From Dyadobacter sp. CY326 (GTDB lineage: Bacteria; Bacteroidota; Bacteroidia; Cytophagales; Spirosomataceae), in the NCBI RefSeq assembly GCF_021390515.1, contig NZ_JAJUXI010000004.1, forward strand, positions 124,001 to 188,000: a DNA stretch of 64,000 nucleotides, read 5' to 3'. Both the position numbers and the translations under genes were made by a program. Every line of letters begins with the position of its first letter. Within the stretch, counting starts at the first letter, position 1. Under the pieces are notes generated by a model. The model was not told the DNA's origin and searched no databases. It saw nothing but the letters and a program-made list of their open reading frames with translations. Positions 1 to 8,783 of this stretch are shown here, in pieces.

Positions 1-31
1 AAGTGATTTTTGTAAACCTCTATTCTTCTGT

Positions 32-1780
32 ATGAAACAATTTTTACTTGCATCTCTTCTATTATTTGGTTTTCAATCCTTTTCTCAAACGCTCGAAGAC
101 GACCGACTGGCGCTCGTAGCACTTTACAATGCTGCAAATGGGCCAGAGTGGCTTGATAACAATTGGGTTATACCAGGATCGCCTGGCAATAATCCTTGCG
201 GCTGGTCGGGGGTCACTTGCGAAAATGGGCGTGTCACATCTGTGGATGTTTCGGGAGAGACACTTAAAGGAACGCTGCCAAGTGCCATAGGAAAGCTTAC
301 CGCATTAAAAAAGCTTTTGATCAATGCGCGATTTTCAACAACCAGATTAACCGGTGATATACCCGTTGAACTGGGCAATCTCACTAATCTCGAAGAACTG
401 GACATTGCCGGACATGCATTCAGCAGCAAGAATTTTCAGGTCATAGGCCAGCTCGTAAATTTGAAAACGCTTTGGTTTACTCCACTTTGGTCTATCCCAA
501 ACCAGCTATTTACACTTCCCAAAATAGAGACTTTGGTGCTTTCCCTTGGTCAGGCAAGTGAGCGTGTCCCGATTGGCCCGTTCCCTGTTGGAATTACGAA
601 GTTGACAACATTAAAAACGCTGGTCATCAGCAGCATGGGATACACTGGTCAGCTGCCCGTGGAATTAGGTAACCTTACCCAACTGAAATTGCTTGTTATT
701 GGAGAGACATTTTTAGAAGGAAGAATCCCAGCCACTATTGGTAACCTGACTAACCTGACGCAGCTAGGAATTAACGGAATTCTCTATGCAGGACCAATTC
801 CACCGGAAATTGGTAAACTTCGTAAGCTGATTGGGTTACATCTTAATTACAATACGCATACTGGACCCATTCCGAGTGAAATTAATGGCTTAGTAAATGC
901 GATAGAAATTTCACTTGAAGGCAATCACCTTACCAGTCCGCTGCCTGATCTTTCGGCATTAAAACCAGGAATAATTAATGCTGAAATGAACAGTTTCAAT
1001 TTCGATGGCCTTGAAGGGCACATTGACAGGTTTGTTTATGGAGGATATTTGAAACAATTGGAAATCCCATTATATAAAGTAAACGATTACTACTATGTCA
1101 ATGCTGGTGGAACTCAGGCGAAAAACACTTATAAGTGGTATGTGAATGGCGCGTTGGAAGCAACCATAGTCGGAGACAATAGATTTTACTCGACCAAAAC
1201 CGGTGCTCATCGTGTTGAAATCACCAATTTGGATATTCCACTTTTAACGCTATCCAGCACAACAATTGGATCTGCATTGCCGGTTAATCTCATTTCATTT
1301 CGCGGCGAATCCGGTGTAAATGAAAATCGCCTCATTTGGGAGACCAGCTCGGAAGTTGCCAACAAAGGTTTTGAAATCGAGAAAAGTGCTGATGCGCGGA
1401 CATTCCATAAAATAGCATTCGTCGATGGCAACGGAAATAGCAATGAACTGAAAAACTATCATTACACAGATCAAAATCCTTTTGACATCACCTATTACAG
1501 GTTAAAGCAGCTTGACTACGACGGCAAATTTGAGTATTCAAAAATCATCATCGCCAGGAATGTGCCAGATATTAAAGTGTATCCTAATCCGGCAAGGGAC
1601 TATATTGTGATCTCAGGATTGGATATGGAATCAAATTTTCAAATTCTAGGGCTGGATGGACATGCGGTTTTAAGTGGTAAGACAAAGCCGGCAGCGCAAA
1701 TCTCTGTAAAGCAGCTGCCGACAGGGGCTTACATATTAAAGATCGGAGAAAAGACAAAAAAGCTCGTTATTAACAAGTAA
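32..1780 (+). CDS. Secreted leucine-rich repeat protein with type IX sorting domain
   Basis: A 582-residue protein, probably exported and anchored at the cell surface. Residues 1-19 form a signal peptide. Residues 20-65 resemble the LRRNT_2 cap of plant receptor kinases (W..NPCGWSGVTC). About eight plant-like repeats (xLPxxIGxLxxL) follow to about residue 310. From about residue 420 there is a 'fibronectin-like' stretch (LIWETSSEVANKGFEIEKS...YYRLKQLDYDGK) typical of Bacteroidota surface proteins. The last ~75 residues carry the type IX secretion C-terminal signal (KVYPNPARDYI ... LPTGAYILKI). Ligand unknown; the LRR suggests protein or glycan binding. It stands alone, about 250 bp before the rhamnose genes. 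Function beyond surface binding cannot be read from the sequence. Confidence 0.9.
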   Translation: MKQFLLASLLLFGFQSFSQTLEDDRLALVALYNAANGPEWLDNNWVIPGSPGNNPCGWSGVTCENGRVTSVDVSGETLKGTLPSAIGKLTALKKLLINARFSTTRLTGDIPVELGNLTNLEELDIAGHAFSSKNFQVIGQLVNLKTLWFTPLWSIPNQLFTLPKIETLVLSLGQASERVPIGPFPVGITKLTTLKTLVISSMGYTGQLPVELGNLTQLKLLVIGETFLEGRIPATIGNLTNLTQLGINGILYAGPIPPEIGKLRKLIGLHLNYNTHTGPIPSEINGLVNAIEISLEGNHLTSPLPDLSALKPGIINAEMNSFNFDGLEGHIDRFVYGGYLKQLEIPLYKVNDYYYVNAGGTQAKNTYKWYVNGALEATIVGDNRFYSTKTGAHRVEITNLDIPLLTLSSTTIGSALPVNLISFRGESGVNENRLIWETSSEVANKGFEIEKSADARTFHKIAFVDGNGNSNELKNYHYTDQNPFDITYYRLKQLDYDGKFEYSKIIIARNVPDIKVYPNPARDYIVISGLDMESNFQILGLDGHAVLSGKTKPAAQISVKQLPTGAYILKIGEKTKKLVINK

Positions 1781-2028
1781 CTACTAAGGTAAAAGTCATT
1801 GAAAACGGTCTTAACAGGCAACACACGTTTCAAGCCAAATTGTCCCGTTTTAACTTCTTAATCTCACATTATTTCTTAATTTATTTCTACATGCAGGATA
1901 CAGCAGGACGGTGGGGATGGGTAAGTTTTCTAATCTTGTGCCTGTTACACAGTAGTAATTATAAATCAGATTCCTTTGTGGAAATGAGACCTTTTACCTC
2001 AAAATGATAATTCATTAACTAAGAAAAT

Positions 2029-4152
2029 ATGAGCAGTTCTAATGTAAGCCAGTACAGGTATGTTAGCTATTTGTGGGATGAAGGTAAAGCAGCTTCACTG
2101 GGAGATGATCAGGTGGCGCTACTTTTATATCGCTCCAATTTGCTGGGTGCGGACCTCCGTCTTACCAATTATGCAGGTGGTAACACAAGTTGCAAAACCA
2201 TCGAAAAAGATCCCCTGACTGGTAATCCTGTTGAGGTGATGTGGATCAAGGGCTCCGGCGGCGATATTGGCACTTTGACAAGAAGCGGCCTGGCTGGACT
2301 TTATCAGGATCGCTTGCATAATTTGAAAAACATCTACCGCGGACTGGAATTTGAAGATGAAATGGTAGAGCTTTTCAACCATTGCATTTACGATCTGAAA
2401 TCCAAAGCGCCTTCTATCGATACGCCTTTACACGGTCTGTTGCCATTTAAACACATCGACCACTTGCATCCGGATGCATTGATCGCCATTGCGGCGTCCA
2501 AAGAAGGTGAGGCAATTACAAAAGAACTGTTTAGCGGTGAACTGGCGTGGGTGCCTTGGCAACGTCCGGGATTTGATCTTGGATTAAAACTGGAACAGGC
2601 ATTGGCTGAAAATCCTGGAATCCGTGGAATCGTTTTAGGCGGACATGGTTTGTTTACCTGGGGCGACACGGCTTATGAATCTTACATTAACACGCTCGAT
2701 ACGATCGAAACGGCGTCAGAATATCTTGCTGAAAATTATGGCAAAAAGCGTCCCGTTTTTGGTGGACAACGCCTGGAAAGCGAGCCCGAAGCACGCCGTT
2801 CGGAAATAGCCGGAAAACTTGCTCCTTACCTGCGCGGACTGGCTTCTGACCAGCAGGCAATGATCGGTCACTTTACGGATGATGCGCGTGTTCTGGAATT
2901 TATCGCAAGCAATGATCTGGATAAATTGGCCCCATTGGGCACAAGCTGCCCCGACCACTTCCTGCGCACGAAAATCCGTCCATTGGTTCTGGATTTCCCC
3001 TTTGAAAAGCTTGGCGCAACAGATCAGGAAATTTTGGATCACATTCGTCCGCAGTTTGAAGCTTACCGCGCTGACTATCAAGCATATTATGACCGTTGCA
3101 AACACGATAACAGCCCGGCCGTTCGTGACCCAAATCCCGTAATTATATTGTTGCCAGGAGTTGGAATGTTCTCTTTTGCAAAGGACAAGCAGACCGCACG
3201 CGTTGCAGCAGAGTTTTATACCAACGCAATTAATGTGATGAAGGGAGCGGAAGCGATTTCGTCTTACGTTTCATTGCCTGAGCAAGAGGCATTTGATATT
3301 GAATATTGGCTGCTTGAAGAGGCTAAATTGCAGCGTATGCCGAAAGAAAAATCGGTTTCCCGTAAGATTGCCATCGTAACCGGCGGCTCCGGTGGGATCG
3401 GTAAAGCCATTGCATTAAAATTACTGCAAGAAGGCGCTTGCGTCGTAATTTCAGATATTGATGAAAATGCGCTTGCTGAAACCAAAGCGGAATTTGATAC
3501 AAAATTCGGTAAAGATTTTTCTGCTACGACCATCGCGAACGTGCTGGATGTGGATCAGATCAAAGCGGCATTGCATGCGACGAAATTAAAATATGGCGGC
3601 GTTGATATCGTGGTAAACTGCGCAGGATTGTCGATTTCGAAGCCATTGGCAGAAACAACCATCAAGGACTGGGATATTTTGCAGGATGTTTTGGTAAAAG
3701 GTCAATTCCTTGTTTCGCAAGAAGCGGTTGCGATCATGCGCCAACAAGGATTGGGCGGTGACATTATCAACATTGCAAGTAAAAACGGAATCGTTTCTGG
3801 TCCTAATAATGTGGCTTACGGCACTGCAAAAGCAGCTCAGCAACACATGTCGCGCCTTTTGGCGGCTGAACTTGGGCCAGATAAAATCCGCGTGAATGTT
3901 GTTAACCCCGACGCGGTGATTGCCGGAAGCAAAATCTGGGAAAGCGGCTGGGCAGCGGGCCGCGCCAAAGCCTATGGCATCAGCGTCGCCGAACTTCCCG
4001 CATATTATGCCAAGAGAACGGTTCTCAATGCAGAAATTCATACAGAGGACATTGCAAACGGAGTTTATATTTTCGTCAGCGGTTTGTTGAGCAAAAGCAC
4101 TGGAAATGTGATCAATGTCGATGGTGGCGTTCCTGCGGCTTTCCTAAGATAA
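2029..4152 (+). CDS. rhaEW: Bifunctional rhamnulose-1-phosphate aldolase / L-lactaldehyde dehydrogenase (RhaEW type)
   Basis: A 707-residue cytoplasmic fusion enzyme of L-rhamnose breakdown. The N-terminal ~430 residues are a class II aldolase/adducin domain with metal-binding histidines in HIDHLHPDA and in GGHGLFTWG; it should split L-rhamnulose-1-phosphate into DHAP and L-lactaldehyde. From about residue 445 a short-chain dehydrogenase domain follows, with the Rossmann motif VTGGSGGIGKAIA, NCAGLS, and the active-site YGTAKAA. In known fusions of this kind it oxidises L-lactaldehyde to L-lactate. The length is normal for the fusion family. The isomerase gene lies 104 bp downstream on the same strand. 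The substrate assignment is strengthened by that neighbour; without it, 'aldolase/SDR fusion' would be the safe call. Confidence 0.92.
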   Translation: MSSSNVSQYRYVSYLWDEGKAASLGDDQVALLLYRSNLLGADLRLTNYAGGNTSCKTIEKDPLTGNPVEVMWIKGSGGDIGTLTRSGLAGLYQDRLHNLKNIYRGLEFEDEMVELFNHCIYDLKSKAPSIDTPLHGLLPFKHIDHLHPDALIAIAASKEGEAITKELFSGELAWVPWQRPGFDLGLKLEQALAENPGIRGIVLGGHGLFTWGDTAYESYINTLDTIETASEYLAENYGKKRPVFGGQRLESEPEARRSEIAGKLAPYLRGLASDQQAMIGHFTDDARVLEFIASNDLDKLAPLGTSCPDHFLRTKIRPLVLDFPFEKLGATDQEILDHIRPQFEAYRADYQAYYDRCKHDNSPAVRDPNPVIILLPGVGMFSFAKDKQTARVAAEFYTNAINVMKGAEAISSYVSLPEQEAFDIEYWLLEEAKLQRMPKEKSVSRKIAIVTGGSGGIGKAIALKLLQEGACVVISDIDENALAETKAEFDTKFGKDFSATTIANVLDVDQIKAALHATKLKYGGVDIVVNCAGLSISKPLAETTIKDWDILQDVLVKGQFLVSQEAVAIMRQQGLGGDIINIASKNGIVSGPNNVAYGTAKAAQQHMSRLLAAELGPDKIRVNVVNPDAVIAGSKIWESGWAAGRAKAYGISVAELPAYYAKRTVLNAEIHTEDIANGVYIFVSGLLSKSTGNVINVDGGVPAAFLR

Positions 4153-4205
4153 GCTAGATAACGAAATATTCTCCCGGCTTTTTAATCGGGTTATTAAACG
4201 ATTTT

Positions 4206-4238
4206 AGACTTCCCAAGTTTTCAAAACTTGGGAAGTCT
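4206..4238. repeat. Dispersed palindromic element (intergenic copy)
   Basis: A perfect inverted repeat with 16-bp arms (AGACTTCCCAAGTTTT and its complement) around a single-base loop, followed by a T-rich stretch. It sits between rhaEW and rhaI, so it could act as a processing or attenuation hairpin within the operon. It closely resembles the hairpin inside the ileS gene at 41153-41186, which points to a dispersed repeat family rather than a local terminator. Confidence 0.75.
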
Positions 4239-4256
4239 TTTTAAATTTCTACAAAA

Positions 4257-5540
4257 ATGAGAATTGACCAATATCAGATTGACCAGCATAATGATAGCAT
4301 ATCGTTGCGGCATAGCAAGCAGTTTGGCTTCTTAACAGAACAACTGGGCGAGCAAGGAATTAATGCCAGTGAAGTCATCAATGCATTGACAGCTTTCCAG
4401 GTGGCGATTCCGAGCTGGGCTTTGGGCACAGGGGGAACACGTTTCGGCAGATTTTCGGGCGGAGGCGAGCCGCGTTCTTTGGAAGAAAAGGTCGAAGATG
4501 TGGGTCTGCTGCATGCGCTCAACCGGTCAAGCGGCTCGATATCACTGCACATTCCCTGGGACATTCCGCAGCAAGCTGAGTCCATAATCAGCCTGGCTTC
4601 TTCCTTTGATCTGACATTTGATGCGGTCAATTCCAACACATTTCAGGACCAGAAAGATCAGGAGCTTTCCTATAAATTCGGCTCATTATCTCACGTGGAT
4701 GCAGCGGTTCGCAAGCAGGCTGTTGCACACAACATTGAGGTGATTAAATATGGCAAAGATCTCGGCTCGAAGGCGCTATCAATCTGGCTCTCAGATGGAT
4801 CTTGTTTTCCAGGGCAATCCAGTTTCGTGCGGGCATTTCAAAACACATTGGAATCATTGCAGGAAATTTATGCAGCGCTGCCGGAAGATTGGAAAGTGTA
4901 TGTGGAATACAAGGCATATGAGCCGAATTTTTATTCAACCGTGATCCAGGATTGGGGAAGCTCATTATTGTTTTGCCAAAAATTAGGTCCAAAAGCGGAT
5001 GTGCTCGTCGATTTAGGACATCATTTGCCTAACGCAAACATTGAGCAAATTGTGGCCACATTGATGATGGAGGGTCGTTTGGCTGGCTTCCATTTCAATG
5101 ATTCGAAATATGGCGATGACGATTTGACTGTCGGCAGCATTCGTCCCTACATGCTTTTCCTGATTTTCGTAGAACTCGTCGAAGGAATGAAGCGTGCAGG
5201 AAATGGAAGCGATGCTTACGCCTGGATGATCGATGCGAGTCATAATGTAAAAGATCCGTTGGAAGATCTGCTGCAATCCGTGGAAGCGATTCTAATTTCC
5301 TATGCGCAGGCTTTGCTAGTTGATCGCAAAAAACTGGAAGAAGCACGCAATCAAAATGATGTTGTTTTGGCGCAGCAAATTTTACAAAATGCCTTCCGCA
5401 CGGATGTAAGGCCATTGGTTCGCGAATCCATGCGATTGAGCGGCGGTTCACTTGATCCAATCGGTTTATTCAGAAACTTGAAAGTCAGGAATGAACTAAT
5501 GAATGAACGAGGAAGAGTTACTGTTGCAACTGGATTATAA
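4257..5540 (+). CDS. rhaI: L-rhamnose isomerase, RhaI (Pseudomonas stutzeri) type
   Basis: A 427-residue TIM-barrel metal-dependent isomerase that interconverts L-rhamnose and L-rhamnulose, the first step of the pathway. Recognisable family stretches are VAIPSWALGTGGTRFGRF near residue 50, SLHIPWD near 100, and the metal-site region with EYKAYEP, DLGHHLPN and FHFNDSKYGDDD between about 225 and 290. Length and motifs fit the broad-specificity RhaI family (about 430 residues) rather than E. coli RhaA. It probably shares a transcript with the aldolase fusion. No rhamnulokinase or rhamnose permease is in the window; these must lie elsewhere or upstream. Confidence 0.93.
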   Translation: MRIDQYQIDQHNDSISLRHSKQFGFLTEQLGEQGINASEVINALTAFQVAIPSWALGTGGTRFGRFSGGGEPRSLEEKVEDVGLLHALNRSSGSISLHIPWDIPQQAESIISLASSFDLTFDAVNSNTFQDQKDQELSYKFGSLSHVDAAVRKQAVAHNIEVIKYGKDLGSKALSIWLSDGSCFPGQSSFVRAFQNTLESLQEIYAALPEDWKVYVEYKAYEPNFYSTVIQDWGSSLLFCQKLGPKADVLVDLGHHLPNANIEQIVATLMMEGRLAGFHFNDSKYGDDDLTVGSIRPYMLFLIFVELVEGMKRAGNGSDAYAWMIDASHNVKDPLEDLLQSVEAILISYAQALLVDRKKLEEARNQNDVVLAQQILQNAFRTDVRPLVRESMRLSGGSLDPIGLFRNLKVRNELMNERGRVTVATGL

Positions 5541-5541
5541 T

Positions 5542-5603
5542 ATTTCTAATTTTCTTTAATTGCCCCGGGCTTAAGCCCGGGGCAATTAAAGAAAATTAGA
5601 AAT
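5542..5603. terminator. 62-bp perfect palindrome, bidirectional terminator
   Basis: The region between convergent rhaI and the GntR gene is a perfect, loop-less palindrome with 31-bp arms centred on CTTAAG. The core is GC-rich (GCCCCGGG) and the flanks are A/T-rich, so a transcript from either side ends in a strong hairpin followed by U-rich sequence. Its outermost base pair includes the last base of the GntR stop codon. Confidence 0.88.
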
Positions 5604-6622
5604 CACAGCGACTTTCTCCTTATCAATGTAAAGGGATTTTTGACAATCGCCCTTCTATTCTCTGTAATCAACTCCGCAGCCGTCTTGCCCATTTGCTCAT
5701 GATCCGTTGAAATGGTCGTGATCCCGTCAAGCAAAATTTCTTTCAATGGCGTTTCGTTGTAAGAAATGATCCCAATGTCTTTTCCAATGGTCAGTTGCTG
5801 TTCGCGGCACTTTTTGATCAGATTTACCAGGTCATTTTCCTCAATCACCACGTAAGCCGTGTCCTGCTCTGCAATGCTGTTTTCATGAAAATCATACATA
5901 ATTTCATGCTCAAACTCATGCTGAATGCAGAAAATCCGAAATCCTTTAATGATTTCTTTGGGATAACGAATGATGGTCGGGAAGATCAGGATCAACTTTT
6001 TATAAACTTTCAGCAAATCAACCGCCTCATTCAATGCGGAAACAATGTCTTTCTCGAAGTTTTGAAAAACAGAAGAATGTTTTTTGCTATTAAGCTCAAT
6101 GTCTTTATCCAATAAAATCAGCTTTTCCGGCGGGATCATTTTAAGTGCCTCAATGGCTTCCTCCGCTTTTTCATAAAAATGCGGCATGATCACGTAATAA
6201 TCGTATTCGCCCAAACTGTTCTTGATCAGGTTCTTGAAAATATTGGCATTGGAATGATGAATGTGTAAATCTACATTGACATTACGGCCGACGTTTTCAA
6301 CAAACGCATTGTAAATCTGTTTTTTATAATTGCTTATCTTATTGAAAACCAATAGAATGCGAACGGAAGTCTCAATGTCGACGCGATTGATAAAATAACC
6401 CTTGCCCCGCACCGAAATCAGGACGCCGTCTTTGATCAAGTGTTTGTAAGCCTTTTCAACAGTGTCTCGGGAAAGCAGATATTCTTCACTTAACTGATTG
6501 ATAGAAGGAATTTTATCGCCACGTTTCAGCTTGCCTTTGCTGATTGCCTGCAAAAGCGACTTGATAATTTGCATGTATTTGGGCGCACTCTCCTTAAACT
6601 CAATGTCAAATTGTATTTCCAT
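5603..6622 (-). CDS. GntR-family transcriptional regulator with sugar-binding-protein-like effector domain
   Basis: A 339-residue regulator, taking the ATG at 6622 (MEIQFDIEF); a longer frame would run back into a terminator hairpin. Residues ~10-75 are a GntR winged helix-turn-helix (KYMQIIKSLL ... IPSINQLSEEYLLSRDTVEKAYKHL ... RGKGYFIN). Residues ~85-339 resemble a periplasmic-binding-protein/LacI fold (VRILLVFNKI..., IGIISYNETPL, TTISTDHEQMGKTAAELI). This architecture is common in Bacteroidota for monosaccharide regulators. It converges on the rhamnose genes, so control of them by a rhamnose-related effector is likely but inferred. Confidence 0.87.
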   Translation of the reverse strand: MEIQFDIEFKESAPKYMQIIKSLLQAISKGKLKRGDKIPSINQLSEEYLLSRDTVEKAYKHLIKDGVLISVRGKGYFINRVDIETSVRILLVFNKISNYKKQIYNAFVENVGRNVNVDLHIHHSNANIFKNLIKNSLGEYDYYVIMPHFYEKAEEAIEALKMIPPEKLILLDKDIELNSKKHSSVFQNFEKDIVSALNEAVDLLKVYKKLILIFPTIIRYPKEIIKGFRIFCIQHEFEHEIMYDFHENSIAEQDTAYVVIEENDLVNLIKKCREQQLTIGKDIGIISYNETPLKEILLDGITTISTDHEQMGKTAAELITENRRAIVKNPFTLIRRKSL

Positions 6623-6655
6623 CAATGCTGTTGTTAATCGAGGCCAGTATAAATA

Positions 6656-6698
6656 AAAACAGCCGACGGGGAAAACTACTTTCCGCGTCGGCTGTTTT
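6656..6698 (-). terminator. Rho-independent terminator of the DUF6600 gene
   Basis: Inverted repeat with 13-bp arms (AAAACAGCCGACG / CGTCGGCTGTTTT) extended inward by a second paired block. Read on the minus strand it lies just after the DUF6600 gene stop and ends in a U-run. Confidence 0.85.
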
Positions 6699-6715
6699 AT
6701 CATGCATTTTCCCGT

Positions 6716-8053
6716 TTATCTCGGCCCTCTGCTGCTTCTTTCGGAGCTCCCGCCTCTGGATGAGCCCCTGTCGGAACTTCCCTGAGACGATCTTGCATTG
6801 GGTTCGCTGCGTCTTGATTCAGCAGCGCCTCCGCCATATGATCCTCTGTCCGACCGGCTTTCGCGCTGTTGTGTCGGCGCTTCATAAGAACCTCTGCTGC
6901 GGCTTTGGTTCATGGACTCATTGGTGCGCTCGGACCTGGTGCTGCGTTCGTTGCCATATGCCGGTACACTTCGTTCCGCACTGCGCTCAGGCTGACGAGG
7001 CATTTCTTCACGGCTCGATCTGCTGTCATTTCTTGGCTCAGGAACATTCCGAGGCGCTTCATTTACGCGACCGTTCCGCGAATCATTGTTTCTGAATTCA
7101 GCATTGTCGCTTCGCTCACTGCGGCTGCTGGTTTCGCGACGGTTATTTTCATAACGCGCATCGTTGTTTCTAAAATCCGCATTGTCGCTTCTCTCGCTGC
7201 GGCTGCTAGTTTCGCGACGGTTGCCTTCGTAACTTGAATTGTCTCTTCCGCTGCGGCTCGATCCGGCGTCGATTGTTGCGCCCCGGCGGTTGGATTCGTT
7301 AACTCTTTCGTTGCGGTTATTGTCACGGCTGTTTTCATATCTGTCGTTACCACGACTATTGCCTGCTACGACAACCCTGCCGCGACGGTTTACATCAATT
7401 TCACGAACCGGAACACTTCTTCTCGTAACACGCTCAATCTCATCACGTCTCGGGCCATAAACATAGGTCCGGTTGTTGTTATAATAATAGTTATTAATGA
7501 TGGTTGTTCTACCGTAATAATGTGAAACCCGGTTTCTTGGCGCGCAATACGAAGACCAACGCGGACTAGTAATGTAACGCTGCGGAACAAAAACCCACCA
7601 GAATGAAGGAATGTTGATAGACACATTCACATTCACGCCAGGACCAAGCGGAGCCCAGCCATAATATCCGCCGCCCGACCGCCAGTTCACCCATGCAGGA
7701 CCCCATTCGTAATCAGGGATCCAAAACCAGCCATTGTAATCATCGAAGGACCAGCGGCCATAGTGAAATGGAGCCCAGCCCCAGTCGTAATCCGAAACCC
7801 AGGTGTTACCATATTCGGTAACTTCCCAATATCCGGCAGTGGAGTAGGGCTGGAAACCTTGCGGCGCGTCGGGAATCCAAACGGAACCATATTGCGGCGT
7901 CCGGACCCACCTTCCGTAAGGGGAAAGTTCATCGTAAAATGTTTGAAACGAAATGTTAACTCCGGGCTGTGCCTGCGTCTTGTTAAGGGTCGAAACACCG
8001 CCAAGCATTAGCAAGATCAGGCCCAGTATCCGAAGTTTTCGCATGATTTTCAT
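6716..8053 (-). CDS. Secreted DUF6600 protein with Arg/Ser-rich low-complexity tail
   Basis: A 445-residue exported protein. Residues 1-29 form a signal peptide ending near TQAQP. Residues ~35-165 are the aromatic DUF6600 region (FYDELSPYGRWV, YGNTWVSDYDWGWAPFHYGRW, DYEWGPAWVNWR, GYYGWAPLGPG). From ~200 on the chain is strongly basic and disordered (NR, RS, SRG repeats), including two tandem 26-residue units. Such a tail suggests interaction with acidic polymers such as polysaccharide or nucleic acid outside the cytoplasm; that is inference. No enzymatic motif is visible. It has its own terminator and appears monocistronic. Confidence 0.85.
   Translation of the reverse strand: MKIMRKLRILGLILLMLGGVSTLNKTQAQPGVNISFQTFYDELSPYGRWVRTPQYGSVWIPDAPQGFQPYSTAGYWEVTEYGNTWVSDYDWGWAPFHYGRWSFDDYNGWFWIPDYEWGPAWVNWRSGGGYYGWAPLGPGVNVNVSINIPSFWWVFVPQRYITSPRWSSYCAPRNRVSHYYGRTTIINNYYYNNNRTYVYGPRRDEIERVTRRSVPVREIDVNRRGRVVVAGNSRGNDRYENSRDNNRNERVNESNRRGATIDAGSSRSGRDNSSYEGNRRETSSRSERSDNADFRNNDARYENNRRETSSRSERSDNAEFRNNDSRNGRVNEAPRNVPEPRNDSRSSREEMPRQPERSAERSVPAYGNERSTRSERTNESMNQSRSRGSYEAPTQQRESRSDRGSYGGGAAESRRSEPNARSSQGSSDRGSSRGGSSERSSRGPR
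7076..7231 (-). repeat. Two tandem 78-bp units inside the DUF6600 gene
   Basis: Two adjacent copies of a 26-codon unit encoding Y-E-x-N-R-R-E-T-S-S-R-S-E-R-S-D-N-A-(D/E)-F-R-N-N-D-(A/S)-R. The copies differ at few bases, suggesting a recent duplication or slippage and probable length variation among strains. Confidence 0.85.
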
Positions 8054-8357
8054 GGCTATATGGATTAGTTGTTTTCTTTGTTTAAAATCATTAGTTGGAC
8101 ACAGAATTTTGTTTTTGGTTTAAACGCTTCCTTGCGTTGTTATCGGTATAAACATGATGCGTTTGAAAGGTCAAAGGATGCATGGATCAATGCGGATGCA
8201 AGTTTTGAGTTATAATTTGTTCATAATTAAATGGTTATATGGTTTTTACAAAAGAAATTAGGAGTCTTTTACCTATGCTAAGACAATTGTAAACTACTTT
8301 CGCCCTATCCGCCATCGTCAACATTAACAACACGTTAACAATTTTTTTAAGCATACT
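8054..8357. other. 304-bp divergent intergenic region
   Basis: A/T-rich spacer between the DUF6600 gene (minus) and arfB (plus). It must hold promoters for both. A TACTTTCG sequence near 8296-8303 is close to the TAnnTTTG consensus for arfB, but the upstream half is unclear. I see no reading frame, RNA gene or repeat in it. Confidence 0.5.
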
Positions 8358-8765
8358 ATGATCAACCCGGAAATCCTCCATAACGAACTGGTCTTTCAAA
8401 CGGCGCGCAGCGGTGGAAAAGGAGGGCAGAATGTGAATAAAGTCGAGACGAAAGTCGAGTTGCGATTTGACATTAAAAACTCTCCCTCACTAACAGAAGA
8501 GCAAAAACAAACGCTGATTGAGAAACTGGCCAATAAGCTCACGAATGAGCAAATATTGATTCTGTATCACCAGACCGAACGCTCGCAACTGGCCAATAAA
8601 GAGAAGATTATCACTAAGTTCAATGACCTTATTAAGAAGGCATTCTTTGTCCAAAAAAACCGAAGGGCAACGCGCCCGACGCTCGCTTCCAAAATGGAAC
8701 GGCTGCAAACCAAGCAGCGGAATGCCAACATTAAATCATTGAGAAAAAAGTCGTTTGAAGATTAA
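8358..8765 (+). CDS. arfB: Alternative ribosome-rescue factor ArfB (peptidyl-tRNA hydrolase)
   Basis: A 135-residue release-factor-like protein. The catalytic GGQ loop is at residues ~21-23 in GGKGGQNVNKVETKVELRF, and the stop-codon recognition domains of RF1/RF2 are absent, as expected for ArfB. The basic C-terminal tail (RRATRPTLASKMERLQTKQRNANI...) matches the part that enters the empty mRNA channel of stalled ribosomes. It hydrolyses peptidyl-tRNA on ribosomes lacking a stop codon. It lies 18 bp before the MFS gene and may be co-transcribed with it, though no functional link is evident. Confidence 0.93.
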   Translation: MINPEILHNELVFQTARSGGKGGQNVNKVETKVELRFDIKNSPSLTEEQKQTLIEKLANKLTNEQILILYHQTERSQLANKEKIITKFNDLIKKAFFVQKNRRATRPTLASKMERLQTKQRNANIKSLRKKSFED

Positions 8766-8783
8766 CACCGCATTCGCCAACCC

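Noticed and set aside
1891..2007. 38-codon frame upstream of rhaEW (MQDTAGRWGW...)
   Set aside because: Composition is not convincingly coding, it has no recognisable family, and it may simply lie in the leader of the rhamnose operon; no attenuator structure was visible.
6869..7460. Plus-strand frames opposite the DUF6600 gene
   Set aside because: They arise from the repeated Arg/Ser codons of the real gene on the other strand.
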